64,000 nt of DNA from Spongiibacter thalassae. Lineage in GTDB: Bacteria; Pseudomonadota; Gammaproteobacteria; Pseudomonadales; Spongiibacteraceae. The stretch lies in NCBI RefSeq assembly GCF_012272835.1, contig NZ_JAAWWK010000002.1, positions 124,001 to 188,000 on the forward strand, given 5' to 3'. The position numbers and the translations under genes were made by a program. Each line of letters starts with the position of its first letter. Positions within the stretch are counted from its first letter, which is position 1. This document shows, piece by piece, positions 34,678-44,033 of this stretch. Below the pieces are notes generated by a model. The model had not been told where the DNA came from. It saw only the letters and a list, made by a program, of their open reading frames with translations, and made no database searches.

Positions 34678-37404
34678 TTGAGTAAGAAGAAAAAACGTCC
34701 AGCCAAAGCCGGTAAAAGCCCTGTCGCGTCGACCAAACCGGTCAAGAACGCAAAGCCCGTCATCCTCCCGCCACAGTTACAGCATCACTTTAATCAGGCA
34801 CTGGCTCACCACAAGGCGGGCCAGTTGCAGGAAGCGGCCAATGGCTATGCGCAGGTGCTCCACCATGAGCCGAAGCACGCCGACTCCATGCATTTACTGG
34901 GACTGGTATTTCAGGCTGCGGGTAATCTGGAGCAGGCGCGTGAGCATATTGCCGGTGCGATAAAGCTCAATCCGGGGGTGGATGCTTACCACTTCAATTA
35001 TGGCGTCGTGCAGCAAACCGCGGAGCAGCTAGTCGATGCGATAACAGCCTACCGCAATGTCCTGCGGATCAATCCACGCCACAGCCAGTCGTGGGAGAAT
35101 CTCGGAGTGGCGCTGCAAGATACCGGCGACAGTCCAGGCGCCATCAAGGCCTTTGAACGTGCCCTGGCGTTGTCTCCCCATTCGGTTATCGCGCTGAAAA
35201 ATCTCGGCACCCTGCATTTCCGCTACGGTAACACCCGGCAATCGCTGGACTATTTCAATCGCGCGTTGGAAATAGACCCCGCCAATGCCGACCTTCGCCT
35301 CAAGCAATCGGGCAGCTTGCTGCGTTTGGGTCAATTGGAGGAAGGTTGGAATGCCTATAACGCCCGCTTTAATGCTGAGGATTATCGTCGCTTTAATCCG
35401 GTGTTTTCGATGGGGGTGCGTCATGCCGAGAAATCAGACCTTTCAAACTGTGTCGTAGCAGTCCATAGCGAACAAGGGCTCGGCGATGAAATTATGTTTG
35501 CATCCTGTATTCCTGACCTGATTGAGATGAATGCCCGTTTTATTCTTCATTGCGATCCTCGGCTCAAATCGTTGTATCAGCGCTCGTTTGAGGGGGTTGA
35601 GGTCGTCGATAGTCGAGAGGGCCTGGCTGCGCGTGTTGACTGCCATCTGCCTATCGGCGAATTACCACGATTTTATCGCGACGACGACGCGGCGTTTCCG
35701 GGAACGGCTTATTTGTTTGCAGAGGCGGAGCGGCGAGCGAGCTGGCGTGAGCGCCTTAATCAACAGTCTGGGCGACTCAAAATAGGCTTTAGCTGGCGTG
35801 GCGGGGTAGAGGGCCGGTCGGCAGAGGCGCGTCACATCGATTTTACACACTGGCGGACTCTGGTTAGCGGGTGTGATGCGACCTTTGTGAACCTGCAGTA
35901 CAACACCAGCGACGTGGAGCGCCAGCAGCTCAACGAGCTCGGCACGAATGTGGTTCACTACGAAGATCTCGACGCCTTTCACGATATCGAGAATCTCGCG
36001 GCGTTGGTTTCTGAGCTGGATCTGATTATATCTGCAGACAATGCCACCGTGCATCTCGCCGGCGCGCTGGGAGTGCCTACCTGGGTGCTATTGCCGATGG
36101 GGCCAGAGCGTCGCTGGACCGATGGCCGAGACCGTTCGCTGTGGTACTCGAGCGTCAGAATGCTTCGGCAGCCCGGCGATAGTTGGTCGACAGTGTTTGC
36201 ACAGATGACCACAGACCTGCAGCGGGTACAGGTAGGTCACCCATCCCCTTCTGTTGATAGAGAGGCCGTTCCAGACACTCCCGCCAAGCGTGAAGAAAGC
36301 GCCGGAAGGCGCCTGCTGTTAATTAACGATACCTCCGACTGGTATCACTGGGGTTGCAGCGGAACGAGTCTGGCACTGCATCATGGCTTTCGGGAGCGCG
36401 GGTATCAGGTGGAGGGGCTGCCGATATCACAGACAGCAAACCTGATCGGCTTGCCACCATTGGCAGAGGTTGATCAAGAGCAGGCCTTCCTCCGGTTCCG
36501 AGACACCCATCCCGATATTTGCGCGCGGATTGCAGCGGCGGATGTGATAGTGATCAACGGCGAGGGCAGCCTGCACGGCGCCAGCGCGACCTCCCTTGGC
36601 CTGCTTTACCTTGCAAAAATTGCCAAGGGCCGCTTTGGCAAGCCTGTACATGTCGTTAATCACTCGGTATATCCGCCCGCGCCAGAGCACAGCGCGGCAC
36701 TCAGCTCTCTTTATGCGTCGGTCTACGGCGAATTGGATACCATAGCGATTCGCGAGCCGCAAAGTTTGGCCGCTTTGCAGGTGCTTGGATGCAGTGGTGA
36801 GCAGAGCTTTGATTGCTTGCCATTGTTTATTGATTCGGTTCGCCATGAGCTTGCCCCCGCAGGTGACGCTGATGGTGCCGCCAAGGCGTGTCGCCGTATC
36901 GTAATCGCGGGCTCGGTGGTCTGGCAGCAGAGCCTTGGTGAAGGCTTTTTCACAGAAGTGACCAACTGGATTCAACAGGGTCGAACGGTTGAATTACTGC
37001 TGGGAGCCAGTGCCTACCAGGCCGGAGATGATGTCCTTTTTGCGCGAATGTTGGTGAACCGGTGTCCGGGTGTGCGCGTTAAGATAGCGCAGTCAGAGCT
37101 GGAGTGGCTGGCTGCCATCAACGATGCTGATGCTCTTGTTTCCGGTCGTTTTCACCACACAATCGCTGCCGCGTGCTTGAAAACACCTGTGATTGTCTTC
37201 GCCAGCAATACTCCGAAGGTTCTGGGACTGGTTGAAGCGCTGTCCTTACATAATGCCCTTGTGCCGAGCGACGCGGATGCTCGTACTACACTGTCTGCCG
37301 CTCTCCTGAAGCTCGAAGCCGATCCCTCCCTCTTCGTTATCGACGACGATACTCATTGGCGCGTCTTGTCTCTGGCACAGAAAAATTTTGATATTTTTCG
37401 ATAA
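34678..37404 (+). CDS. TPR / GT9-like glycosyltransferase / polysaccharide pyruvyltransferase fusion
   Basis: A 908 aa three-part protein starting at TTG 34678 with AAGGA seven bases upstream. A Lys-rich head (1-30) is followed by about six TPR repeats (40-240; for example EQAREHIAGAIKLNPG). A heptosyltransferase-like domain (about 255-520) carries SEQGLGDEIMFASCIPDL and NATVHLAGALGVPTWVLLP. A linker leads to a PS_pyruv_trans domain (about 545-880) with DTSDWYHWGCSGTSLALHHG, INGEGSLHG and VSGRFHHTIAAACL. It sits between flgL and fliC, so modification of flagellin or a surface glycan is inferred. The fusion could also act on a capsule. Confidence 0.82.
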   Translation: MSKKKKRPAKAGKSPVASTKPVKNAKPVILPPQLQHHFNQALAHHKAGQLQEAANGYAQVLHHEPKHADSMHLLGLVFQAAGNLEQAREHIAGAIKLNPGVDAYHFNYGVVQQTAEQLVDAITAYRNVLRINPRHSQSWENLGVALQDTGDSPGAIKAFERALALSPHSVIALKNLGTLHFRYGNTRQSLDYFNRALEIDPANADLRLKQSGSLLRLGQLEEGWNAYNARFNAEDYRRFNPVFSMGVRHAEKSDLSNCVVAVHSEQGLGDEIMFASCIPDLIEMNARFILHCDPRLKSLYQRSFEGVEVVDSREGLAARVDCHLPIGELPRFYRDDDAAFPGTAYLFAEAERRASWRERLNQQSGRLKIGFSWRGGVEGRSAEARHIDFTHWRTLVSGCDATFVNLQYNTSDVERQQLNELGTNVVHYEDLDAFHDIENLAALVSELDLIISADNATVHLAGALGVPTWVLLPMGPERRWTDGRDRSLWYSSVRMLRQPGDSWSTVFAQMTTDLQRVQVGHPSPSVDREAVPDTPAKREESAGRRLLLINDTSDWYHWGCSGTSLALHHGFRERGYQVEGLPISQTANLIGLPPLAEVDQEQAFLRFRDTHPDICARIAAADVIVINGEGSLHGASATSLGLLYLAKIAKGRFGKPVHVVNHSVYPPAPEHSAALSSLYASVYGELDTIAIREPQSLAALQVLGCSGEQSFDCLPLFIDSVRHELAPAGDADGAAKACRRIVIAGSVVWQQSLGEGFFTEVTNWIQQGRTVELLLGASAYQAGDDVLFARMLVNRCPGVRVKIAQSELEWLAAINDADALVSGRFHHTIAAACLKTPVIVFASNTPKVLGLVEALSLHNALVPSDADARTTLSAALLKLEADPSLFVIDDDTHWRVLSLAQKNFDIFR

Positions 37405-37481
37405 GCTTTTGAAATCCATATCTATTTATAGTTTTTCAGGTGCGCTCATCGGTAAATACCCCTACTGACTGAAAAAAACAG

Positions 37482-37508
37482 TAAAGTTTCCCAAATCTCC
37501 GCCGTTAT
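37482..37508 (+). promoter_or_regulatory. Sigma-28 promoter of fliC
   Basis: TAAAGTTT (37482-37489), 11 bases, GCCGTTAT (37501-37508), two changes from the FliA -10 consensus, 89 bases before the fliC start. Confidence 0.85.
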
Positions 37509-37597
37509 ATGGGGTGAAAGCAAACTAGCCCACTTCGGGTGATGCTTGATAACAAAGACCAGCGTCTTTACCGATAGAAAGTGGAAGGAGATTCATC

Positions 37598-39064
37598 ATG
37601 GCACTTAGCATCAATACCAACGTGGCCTCATTGAATGCACAGCGCAACCTGCAGCGTTCGCAAGAGACACTGAACACCTCACTGCAGCGCCTGTCGACTG
37701 GTCTGCGTATCAATAGCGCGAAAGACGATGCTGCCGGACTGGCCATCTCTACCCGCTTTACCACCCAGATCAACGGCTTGAACCAAGCGGTTCGCAACGC
37801 GAATGACGGCATTTCCCTGGCGCAAACCGGTGAAGCTGCGCTGGACGAAATTACCAATAACCTTCAGCGGATTCGTGAGTTGGCGGTTCAGTCTGCGAAC
37901 GCGACTAACTCATCTTCGGATCGTGCGGCACTGGACGCAGAAGTTCAGCAACGTCTTGCCGAGATCGACCGCATTGGCACGCAAACCAGCTTCAACGGCA
38001 CTAAACTTCTTGATGGCAGCTTCGGTAATGCAGCCTTTCAGGTTGGTGCTAACGTGGGTGAGACCATCAGCGTTAACCTGGCGACTGGTGTGAAATCTAC
38101 TCAAATAGGTCAGGTTGCGAGCCAGACGACTACTGTAACGGCGGGCGCTTTGGCGGCCAATGACATCAGTATCGCGGTGGGCACTAACACTGCGGTAAAT
38201 GTAGGTGCCTCCGTAGCGGGCAGCAAAGGCATCGACGCCACGCTGACTGAAGGCGGCCAGGCAGCGTCAAGTGCCTACGCCAAAGCAGAGGCGATTAACT
38301 CAGCCGGTATTTCCGGATTGAGCGCGACGGCAACAACGACGGCTTCCATTGCCTTCGCAACAGTGAACTCCGGTGCAGCGGCAGCGACGGCCAGTACTTA
38401 TAGCCTGCAGATCAACGATACGCTGATTTTTGACGATACTCAGCTCGACAATGGTGAAGACATCACTATCGGTGAGTTTGTTGCCGCGGTGAATCAGAAA
38501 TCGGCAACTACGGGTGTGACTGCAGTTGAAGACCCCGATAACGCTGGCCAGGTGTTGTTTACAGCAGCAGATGGCCGCACTATTCAGATTGATGAAACCC
38601 TGAATGGTGGTACTGACGCGGTTACAGGTGGTTTTGCTGGTGACTCAACTAACTACGGTTCTGTGACTCTGTCAGCGTCCGAGACGATCACCGTAGCGGG
38701 CGACCCCAGCACCTTGGGCTTTGCGGCAGGCACTGTGGCGCTTGATACCACAACGCTGTCATCGGCGAGTGTCACCACTGTTGCCAACTCCAATTCCGCA
38801 ATTCAGCGTGTTGACGCGGCTCTGAAGTCGGTAAGTGACCTCCGCAGCGACTTCGGTGCAGTGCAAAACCGCTTCGAGTCCACCATCACTAACCTGCAGA
38901 CGATCTCTGAAAACCTGTCTGCATCACGTGGTCGGATTCTGGACGCGGACTTTGCTGCAGAAACTGCCAACCTGACCAAGGCGCAGATTCTGCAACAGGC
39001 CGGCACCGCGATTCTGGCTCAGGCCAACTCGCTGCCACAGGCCGCTCTGAGTCTGCTGCAGTAA
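37598..39064 (+). CDS. fliC: Flagellin
   Basis: A 488 aa filament subunit. The N-terminal D0/D1 ([38 protein letters not shown]) and C-terminal D1/D0 ([19 protein letters not shown] to [12 protein letters not shown]) are conserved. The middle (about 180-390) is Ala/Thr/Ser-rich and variable and could accept O-glycans. AAGGAG precedes the ATG. It has its own sigma-28 promoter and a hairpin after the stop. Only one flagellin gene is present in the window. Confidence 0.97.
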   Translation: MALSINTNVASLNAQRNLQRSQETLNTSLQRLSTGLRINSAKDDAAGLAISTRFTTQINGLNQAVRNANDGISLAQTGEAALDEITNNLQRIRELAVQSANATNSSSDRAALDAEVQQRLAEIDRIGTQTSFNGTKLLDGSFGNAAFQVGANVGETISVNLATGVKSTQIGQVASQTTTVTAGALAANDISIAVGTNTAVNVGASVAGSKGIDATLTEGGQAASSAYAKAEAINSAGISGLSATATTTASIAFATVNSGAAAATASTYSLQINDTLIFDDTQLDNGEDITIGEFVAAVNQKSATTGVTAVEDPDNAGQVLFTAADGRTIQIDETLNGGTDAVTGGFAGDSTNYGSVTLSASETITVAGDPSTLGFAAGTVALDTTTLSSASVTTVANSNSAIQRVDAALKSVSDLRSDFGAVQNRFESTITNLQTISENLSASRGRILDADFAAETANLTKAQILQQAGTAILAQANSLPQAALSLLQ

Positions 39065-39072
39065 GCCTGAAT

Positions 39073-39097
39073 GGGCTCTGACCTTTGGTCAGGGCCC
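39073..39097 (+). terminator. Hairpin after fliC
   Basis: GGGCTCTGACC, TTT loop, GGTCAGGGCCC: an 11 bp stem with one G-T pair, 9 bases after the fliC stop. The T-run is poor (TTCAG), so it may be a partial terminator or a 3' end stabiliser. A second 7 bp hairpin (39133-39150) lies before flaG. Confidence 0.65.
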
Positions 39098-39195
39098 TTC
39101 AGCCCGTGTACAGGGAGTTATCGGGAGAGACTTAAGGGCCAATGGGCCCTTTCGGCGCTTCCGCTGACTGTTTGCAAGGGTGAATAGGTAAGCTT

Positions 39196-39654
39196 ATGGA
39201 TACCAGTTTAAAAGTGATAAGTAGTGCTGCCAGTCTGGGTCGACCGACCGAGCGAACGGCTGCCCCTCTGGATCCCGCGAATAACGGCAAGTTTGCTCCT
39301 GTTTCAGGCAAGGCTTTGCCGCCCACCGCGGTCCCCGCCGCCGGTACCGCCGCCAAACCTGAAAAAGAAAGCGGTGAAAGTCTCAGTCTTATTGCCAAGG
39401 CCCTGGTGGCTGAGTTTGACCCTTCAGGTCGAATCGAGCGCACAGAGCAGGCCGTCGCCAAACTGAATGAAATACTGAAGGATCGCGAGCGAGACCTCGA
39501 GTTTTCGGTGGATGAGTCGACAGGCCGTACCATTCTTAAAGTGATTCATGCCGAGTCCGGTGAAGTGATTCGGCAGATTCCCCCGGAGGAGCTGCTGCAG
39601 ATTGCGCGGACCTTTATCGAGGGAACCGGTAGCCTGATTCAGGATGAGGCCTGA
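39196..39654 (+). CDS. flaG: FlaG family protein
   Basis: A 152 aa protein. The C-terminal FlaG domain has LNEILKDRERDLEFSVDESTGRTILKVIHAESGEVIRQIPPEELL (about 89-133), and the N-terminus is disordered and Ala/Pro-rich. FlaG limits filament length in polar flagellates by an unknown mechanism. It lies between fliC and fliD, the usual Pseudomonas/Vibrio position. Confidence 0.92.
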   Translation: MDTSLKVISSAASLGRPTERTAAPLDPANNGKFAPVSGKALPPTAVPAAGTAAKPEKESGESLSLIAKALVAEFDPSGRIERTEQAVAKLNEILKDRERDLEFSVDESTGRTILKVIHAESGEVIRQIPPEELLQIARTFIEGTGSLIQDEA

Positions 39655-39656
39655 AC

Positions 39657-39671
39657 TGGCACGCAACGTGC
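39657..39671 (+). promoter_or_regulatory. Candidate sigma-54 promoter of fliD
   Basis: TGGCAC-GCAAC-GTGC has a perfect -24 element and one change in the -12 (GTGC for TTGC). It lies right after the flaG stop and 210 bases before fliD. fliD is sigma-54-dependent in Pseudomonas. Confidence 0.5.
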
Positions 39672-39880
39672 TCTGATAATTGCAGCTGTGCTCTCGGTAA
39701 GTCCGTCCCGGAACCGGTGTAACTACGGATGGGGAAGGGGAGCAATAGATGCAATCATTGAGGGCGGGTGCAGCCCTGTTTTCGTTGGAGGACGGGCAAA
39801 CAGAATATGACCTACACTGTGAGAACGCCACGACATCCTGCAGGTGGTCAGCAATCAGTCCTTAACGGGCGGGAGATAAT

Positions 39881-41278
39881 ATGGCATCGGTAACCGCGCA
39901 GGGCATAGGCTCCGGGCTGGATATCAGCGGCCTTGTTTCACAACTGGTCGAAGCCGAACGTGCCCCCCAGGCAAACCGTCTGGCAGGTAAAGAAGCACGC
40001 ATACAGGCCCGGCTTTCAGCCTTTGGCTCCCTCAAGTCCGCACTCGACACCTTCAAGAACAGCCTCAGTGCGCTGAAAAATGCAGAGACCTTCTCCAAGC
40101 GTTCGGCGACGGTGGGCGATAAGGACATCTTCACTGCCTCTGTCAACGATACGGCGGTGGCGGGAAACTACTCGGTTAGCGTCGAACAACTGGCTACCCG
40201 CCACAAAATTGCCTCGGCAGCCTATGCCGACAGCGCCACCAGTGTTGGCACCGGCACGCTCCAATTTACCGTAAATGGCGAATCCTTCTCGATTGACGTG
40301 GAAGCCGGCTCGGACTCGCTGGCCAGTATTCGCGACGCCGTAAATAGTGCGGAAGACAATGTCGGGGTGACCGCGACAATTGTTAACGATCAGGATGGTG
40401 CCCATCTTGTTTTCAGCAGCAATAACAGCGGTGTTGAAAACGAGATGACCATTGCCGTAACCACCGATGGCGGTGATACCGGCGACTTGACCCAGCTGGC
40501 GTTCGACCCCAATGCGGTATCCAATCCGATGACGGAAAAGGTGGAGGCGCTGGACTCGATTGTCGACGTTGACGGCTTCACCCAGAGCTCTCCCAATCTC
40601 GTTGTTGAAGATATGATCGAAGGGGTGACGCTGAATCTGGTGAAAGCGCAACCCGGTGAGAAAATAGAGTTGTCAGTGGCGCTGGATACCGCCAGCGTCA
40701 AGAAATCCATTGAGAGTTTTGTCACCAATTACAACAAACTGGTGACGACACTGAACGACCTGACCGCCTTTGACCCGGAAGCCAACACGGCGGGCCTGCT
40801 GCAGGGTGACTCCACCACGAGAGGGATAGCCCAGAGTATTCGCCAGGAGATTGGCGTGATTGTTGACGGGGTCGGCTCGGATATCAATTCGCTGGCACAG
40901 TTGGGAATCACCACCGGCGACAAGGGCAAACTCAAGATCGACAGCGATATATTGACCGATCGCATAAACAACAACTTTGGCGAAATAGGCGACGTTTTTT
41001 CCAGTGAATCCGGTTATGCCGTCCGCTTTGATGCCTTGATTTCCGGTTTGACCCAATCCGGTGGAATTATCGCCAGCCGTACCGATGGTCTGGAAAGTCA
41101 GATAGATCGCATCGGCGATCAGCGCGAGGTATTGAATCGACGCGTAGCCGCCATAGAAGCCCGCTATTTCGCGCAGTTTACCGCTCTGGACAGCCTTCTC
41201 GGCCAGCTGACCAGCACTGGAGATTTTCTGAATCAACAGTTAGCCAATCTGCCGGGTATCGTGCGTAACAAGGATTAA
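39881..41278 (+). CDS. fliD: Flagellar filament cap protein FliD
   Basis: A 465 aa cap protein (HAP2). The N-terminus AQGIGSGLDISGLVSQLVEAERAPQ (about 5-29) and the C-terminal coiled coil (GLESQIDRIGDQREVLNRRVAAIEARYFAQFTALDSLLGQL) are standard. GGGAG precedes the ATG. It heads the fliD-fliS-fliT set. Confidence 0.95.
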   Translation: MASVTAQGIGSGLDISGLVSQLVEAERAPQANRLAGKEARIQARLSAFGSLKSALDTFKNSLSALKNAETFSKRSATVGDKDIFTASVNDTAVAGNYSVSVEQLATRHKIASAAYADSATSVGTGTLQFTVNGESFSIDVEAGSDSLASIRDAVNSAEDNVGVTATIVNDQDGAHLVFSSNNSGVENEMTIAVTTDGGDTGDLTQLAFDPNAVSNPMTEKVEALDSIVDVDGFTQSSPNLVVEDMIEGVTLNLVKAQPGEKIELSVALDTASVKKSIESFVTNYNKLVTTLNDLTAFDPEANTAGLLQGDSTTRGIAQSIRQEIGVIVDGVGSDINSLAQLGITTGDKGKLKIDSDILTDRINNNFGEIGDVFSSESGYAVRFDALISGLTQSGGIIASRTDGLESQIDRIGDQREVLNRRVAAIEARYFAQFTALDSLLGQLTSTGDFLNQQLANLPGIVRNKD

Positions 41279-41329
41279 CGCACCCAGCGAATAACCCGAA
41301 AATATACGGAAATTTTCGCTTGAAATGAC

Positions 41330-41356
41330 TAAAGTTTATGTGAGATGCGCCGTTAT
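41330..41356 (+). promoter_or_regulatory. Sigma-28 promoter of fliS
   Basis: TAAAGTTT (41330-41337), 11 bases, GCCGTTAT (41349-41356). The same -35 and -10 hexamers are used before fliC. It is 37 bases upstream of fliS. Confidence 0.83.
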
Positions 41357-41393
41357 TTTGGGTAGTCATCCAGACAGTATAAGAGGATAAACA

Positions 41394-41840
41394 ATGAGCT
41401 ATTCAGCAGGTAGAGCGAGTCAGGCCTATGCGTCGGTAGGCGCAGAAACCCAGGTGTCGTCGGCGAGTCCCCACCGGTTAATACAACTGCTGATGGACGG
41501 CGCTCTGGATCGCTTGAGCATTGCTCGCGGCCATATGGTGCGGCGGGAAATCCCCCAGAAAGTGGCAAGTATTTCGCGGGTAATGGCCATTGTTGACGGT
41601 CTTCGCCTAAGTCTCGATCACAGCGTGAGCGTCGACCTGACCGAAAGCCTTGAAAACCTCTACGACTATATGAATCGACGTTTATTAATCGCCAATGTTA
41701 ACAACGACCCGTCAGCACTGGACGAGGTGGCGGTGCTGCTCAGAGAGCTTAAAGAGGCGTGGGAAGCGATCCCTGAACAATTGCGCGGAGATGATGCCCA
41801 CGAGATTGCCCGGGGCGAATTGGCCGCGGCGGCACAGTAA
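41394..41840 (+). CDS. fliS: Flagellin export chaperone FliS
   Basis: A 148 aa four-helix chaperone for FliC. The segments YASVGAETQVSSASPHRLIQLLMDGALDRLSIARGHM (about 11-46) and LYDYMNRRLLIANVNNDPSALDEVAVLLRELKEAWEAI are typical. The stop overlaps the fliT start by one base. Confidence 0.93.
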   Translation: MSYSAGRASQAYASVGAETQVSSASPHRLIQLLMDGALDRLSIARGHMVRREIPQKVASISRVMAIVDGLRLSLDHSVSVDLTESLENLYDYMNRRLLIANVNNDPSALDEVAVLLRELKEAWEAIPEQLRGDDAHEIARGELAAAAQ

Positions 41841-42202
41841 TGGCGGGCCTGGCGATGTCTATTGATGAATTGCGCGCCGCCGAGGTATTGGGCGCCCGAG
41901 CCGCTGCGCTGCGCGAATTACTGCGGCTCAGTGAACAGGTGTTGGATAAGGCCCAGACGGGTAGCTGGATCGAGGCGGTGAATTTGCAAAAAGTCCGCCG
42001 CGATGCGATGGACAGCTTCTTTGCCCAGGCCTGTTCCAGTGATGAAAGCAGCCTGATCGCAGATGTTATTGAGACAATGTTATCGCTGGACGACCGGGTC
42101 ACGGAACTGGTGTACCAGCAGCGCCGCTCGGTGATGGCCTTTGGTGCCGAGCAGCGTCGCCAGGTAAACAATGTCAATCAATATCTGAACTGCGGCGCCT
42201 GA
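41840..42202 (+). CDS. FliT-like flagellar chaperone
   Basis: A 120 aa all-helical protein. Position and coupling after fliS, length, and the pattern LRELLRLSEQVLDKAQTGSWIEAVNLQKVRRDAMDSFF suggest FliT, the FliD chaperone. Sequence identity in this family is low, so the call rests mainly on context. Confidence 0.75.
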   Translation: MAGLAMSIDELRAAEVLGARAAALRELLRLSEQVLDKAQTGSWIEAVNLQKVRRDAMDSFFAQACSSDESSLIADVIETMLSLDDRVTELVYQQRRSVMAFGAEQRRQVNNVNQYLNCGA

Positions 42203-42226
42203 TCGCAGCATTCAAGAAAATAGTAC

Positions 42227-42254
42227 GCCCCGTCGTTCGCTGCGGGGCTGTTTC
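42227..42254 (+). terminator. Hairpin after fliT
   Basis: GCCCCG and CGGGGC form a 6 bp G+C stem with a 10-base loop, followed by TGTTTC. It is weak as an intrinsic terminator but is placed 24 bases after the fliT stop. Confidence 0.5.
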
Positions 42255-42521
42255 AAAGGTCCGTAGTTGTAGCAGTTTAACCCATTCCTGTAGTATCCCG
42301 CCTGCCTTGGTGATTGTGCGGGCCTTTCCTGTCTGATTCCCTTCCATAGTAGCTTGTGACCAGGCCGATATGAGGCCCTGCGTTGATTACGTATTAACAG
42401 CATAGCCAAAAATTTGGCACACTATTTCTGTCGATTACTGGCGAAGTTAGCAAGTGTCGCTAATACTATACAGGTCGGTACTCGTTACCCGCTTTAACCT
42501 AATAATGATACTGGTTGCCTT
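42255..42521. other. Intergenic region before the FleQ-like gene
   Basis: No gene is visible. TTAGC-N7-GCTAA (42448-42464) is a small inverted repeat followed by TACTAT, a possible -10. The TGGCAC at 42415-42420 lacks a TTGC partner, so it is not called a sigma-54 promoter. Confidence 0.4.
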
Positions 42522-43637
42522 ATGAACGCCTCTCTCGCACTCAAGAGTACATCTTCTGGTCAGCAGCACGCCGCTGGAAAGGGTGTTATGCGGCAGCTGG
42601 ATACACTGGTTAGCCAGGTTGCGGTGTTCGATACCCTGGTGTTGATTCGCGGTGAGTCCGGCAGTGGTAAAGAGGTTGTTGCCCGCAAGCTGCACGAGTA
42701 TTCCTCGCGAAAGCGAAAGCCGTTTATTCCCGTTAACTGTGGCGCGATCCCCGCCGATCTGCTGGAAAGCGAGCTGTTTGGCCACGAAAAGGGAGCCTTC
42801 ACCGGTGCAGTGGCGTGTCGCAAAGGTCGCTTTGAAATGGCCGAAGGCGGTACGTTGTTCCTGGACGAAATTGGCGATATGAGCCTGCCCATGCAGGTCA
42901 AACTGTTGCGGGTACTGCAGGAGCGTACCTACGAGCGCGTTGGCAGTAATGAAAGCCGTGAGTGCAATGTTAGAATACTTGCCGCCACCCACCGCGACCT
43001 GGAAGCCATGGTCGCCGAGGGCAGCTTTCGTCAGGATCTGTTTTTTCGTCTCGATGTATTTCCTGTGGTCGTGCCCCCATTGCGCGAGCACCCCGAAGAT
43101 ATTCCGGATTTGATCGCGCGCTTTTGTTGCCAGATGAAAGAGCGTGGAATGCAGCCGCCGATCCTCACGGCAGCCGCTCAGCGAGCCTTGTTTTCTTACA
43201 ACTGGCCGGGCAATGTGCGCGAGTTGGAAAACCTGGTAGAGCGGCTGTGCATCACCCACGGTGGGAAGCGGGTCGGGTTATCGGAATTGCCGGAAAAATA
43301 TCAGGTGTCCGGCGATGCCCGTTCCTTGTCCGATTCCGCTAACCGTGACGATCAGGACGCGCTGATGGAAGCCCTGTTGGCCAGACCGCAGGTCTCTGAG
43401 CCGCCCGAAGCGGCGTTCGATGCGCTGGACGATGGCCTGCCACCGGAGGTCGACGTGCCAGGCAGCCTGCTGCCCGACGGCGGAATCAATCTGAAAAATC
43501 ACCTTCAGGAGCTGGAGCAGCGCTTTATTACCGAAGCACTGTCGCGGGAAGATGGGGTGATTACGCGTGCCGCACAGTTGTTGGGGTTACAGCGAACGAC
43601 CCTGGCGGAAAAAATGAAAAAGCTGGGCCTCGCCTGA
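42522..43637 (+). CDS. FleQ-like sigma-54-dependent flagellar master regulator lacking the N-terminal domain
   Basis: A 371 aa AAA+ activator. Walker A GESGSGKE (about 44-51), the sigma-54 contact GAFTGA (about 90-95), Walker B GGTLFLDEIGDM and the R-finger region are intact. The C-terminal helix-turn-helix GVITRAAQLLGLQRTTLAEKMKKLG is FleQ-like. FleQ/FlrA proteins are about 480-490 aa; here the first ~120 residues (FleQ domain and the LFRS c-di-GMP motif) are absent. It probably activates the sigma-54 promoters of this cluster. Its position before fliE matches fleQ in Pseudomonas. Confidence 0.85.
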   Translation: MNASLALKSTSSGQQHAAGKGVMRQLDTLVSQVAVFDTLVLIRGESGSGKEVVARKLHEYSSRKRKPFIPVNCGAIPADLLESELFGHEKGAFTGAVACRKGRFEMAEGGTLFLDEIGDMSLPMQVKLLRVLQERTYERVGSNESRECNVRILAATHRDLEAMVAEGSFRQDLFFRLDVFPVVVPPLREHPEDIPDLIARFCCQMKERGMQPPILTAAAQRALFSYNWPGNVRELENLVERLCITHGGKRVGLSELPEKYQVSGDARSLSDSANRDDQDALMEALLARPQVSEPPEAAFDALDDGLPPEVDVPGSLLPDGGINLKNHLQELEQRFITEALSREDGVITRAAQLLGLQRTTLAEKMKKLGLA

Positions 43638-43984
43638 GTGACGATACCTCAGTGACGGCCTGACGGTAGTGCAGCATGTCAGCTATGGCGAGCTGCTTTT
43701 ATCCTTCTCCTTTCATATCTCGATAATCCCCTTAACCTCGCTTTCTCGTTGAGCGGAGGTGTGTTTCGGTTCCCCGAAATTTGGCCGCCTTGGCCATTAA
43801 TTGATAAAACCCTTCAACGGCCAGCGTGTGGCGAATCACCTTCTGTCCGGCTCAGGAAAGGGCGCCGCGCCGCGGTGTTTGGCTGGCCGTCAGCAGTGAC
43901 AAAGTACGGGCTATATCGATCGCCAAAAAAATGGCTGCCGCCGGATTTTGTTTTTAACTGTATGATTTAAAACAAAAAAAATAC
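43638..43984. other. Intergenic region between the FleQ-like and 52 aa genes
   Basis: No gene or histidine-kinase remnant is visible. CAGCT-N6-AGCTG followed by CTTTT (43680-43700) may be a weak terminator. An AT-rich inverted repeat, TTTTGTTTTTAA and TTTAAAACAAAA (43946-43977), abuts the sigma-54 promoter and could be a bending or activator site. Confidence 0.45.
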
Positions 43985-43999
43985 TGGTACGTCTGTTGC
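43985..43999 (+). promoter_or_regulatory. Sigma-54 promoter of the FleR-like/fliE operon
   Basis: TGGTAC-GTCTG-TTGC followed by A: a near-consensus -24/-12 pair, 34 bases before the 52 aa ORF. No other promoter is visible before the fliK terminator at 52340. Confidence 0.82.
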
Positions 44000-44033
44000 A
44001 ATAGCGGTTGTTGAATACCGTATTGAGAGCAGC

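Noticed and set aside
42415-42429. TGGCAC-N5-TTCT before the FleQ-like gene
   Set aside because: The -12 element lacks the essential GC, and fleQ genes are normally not sigma-54-dependent.
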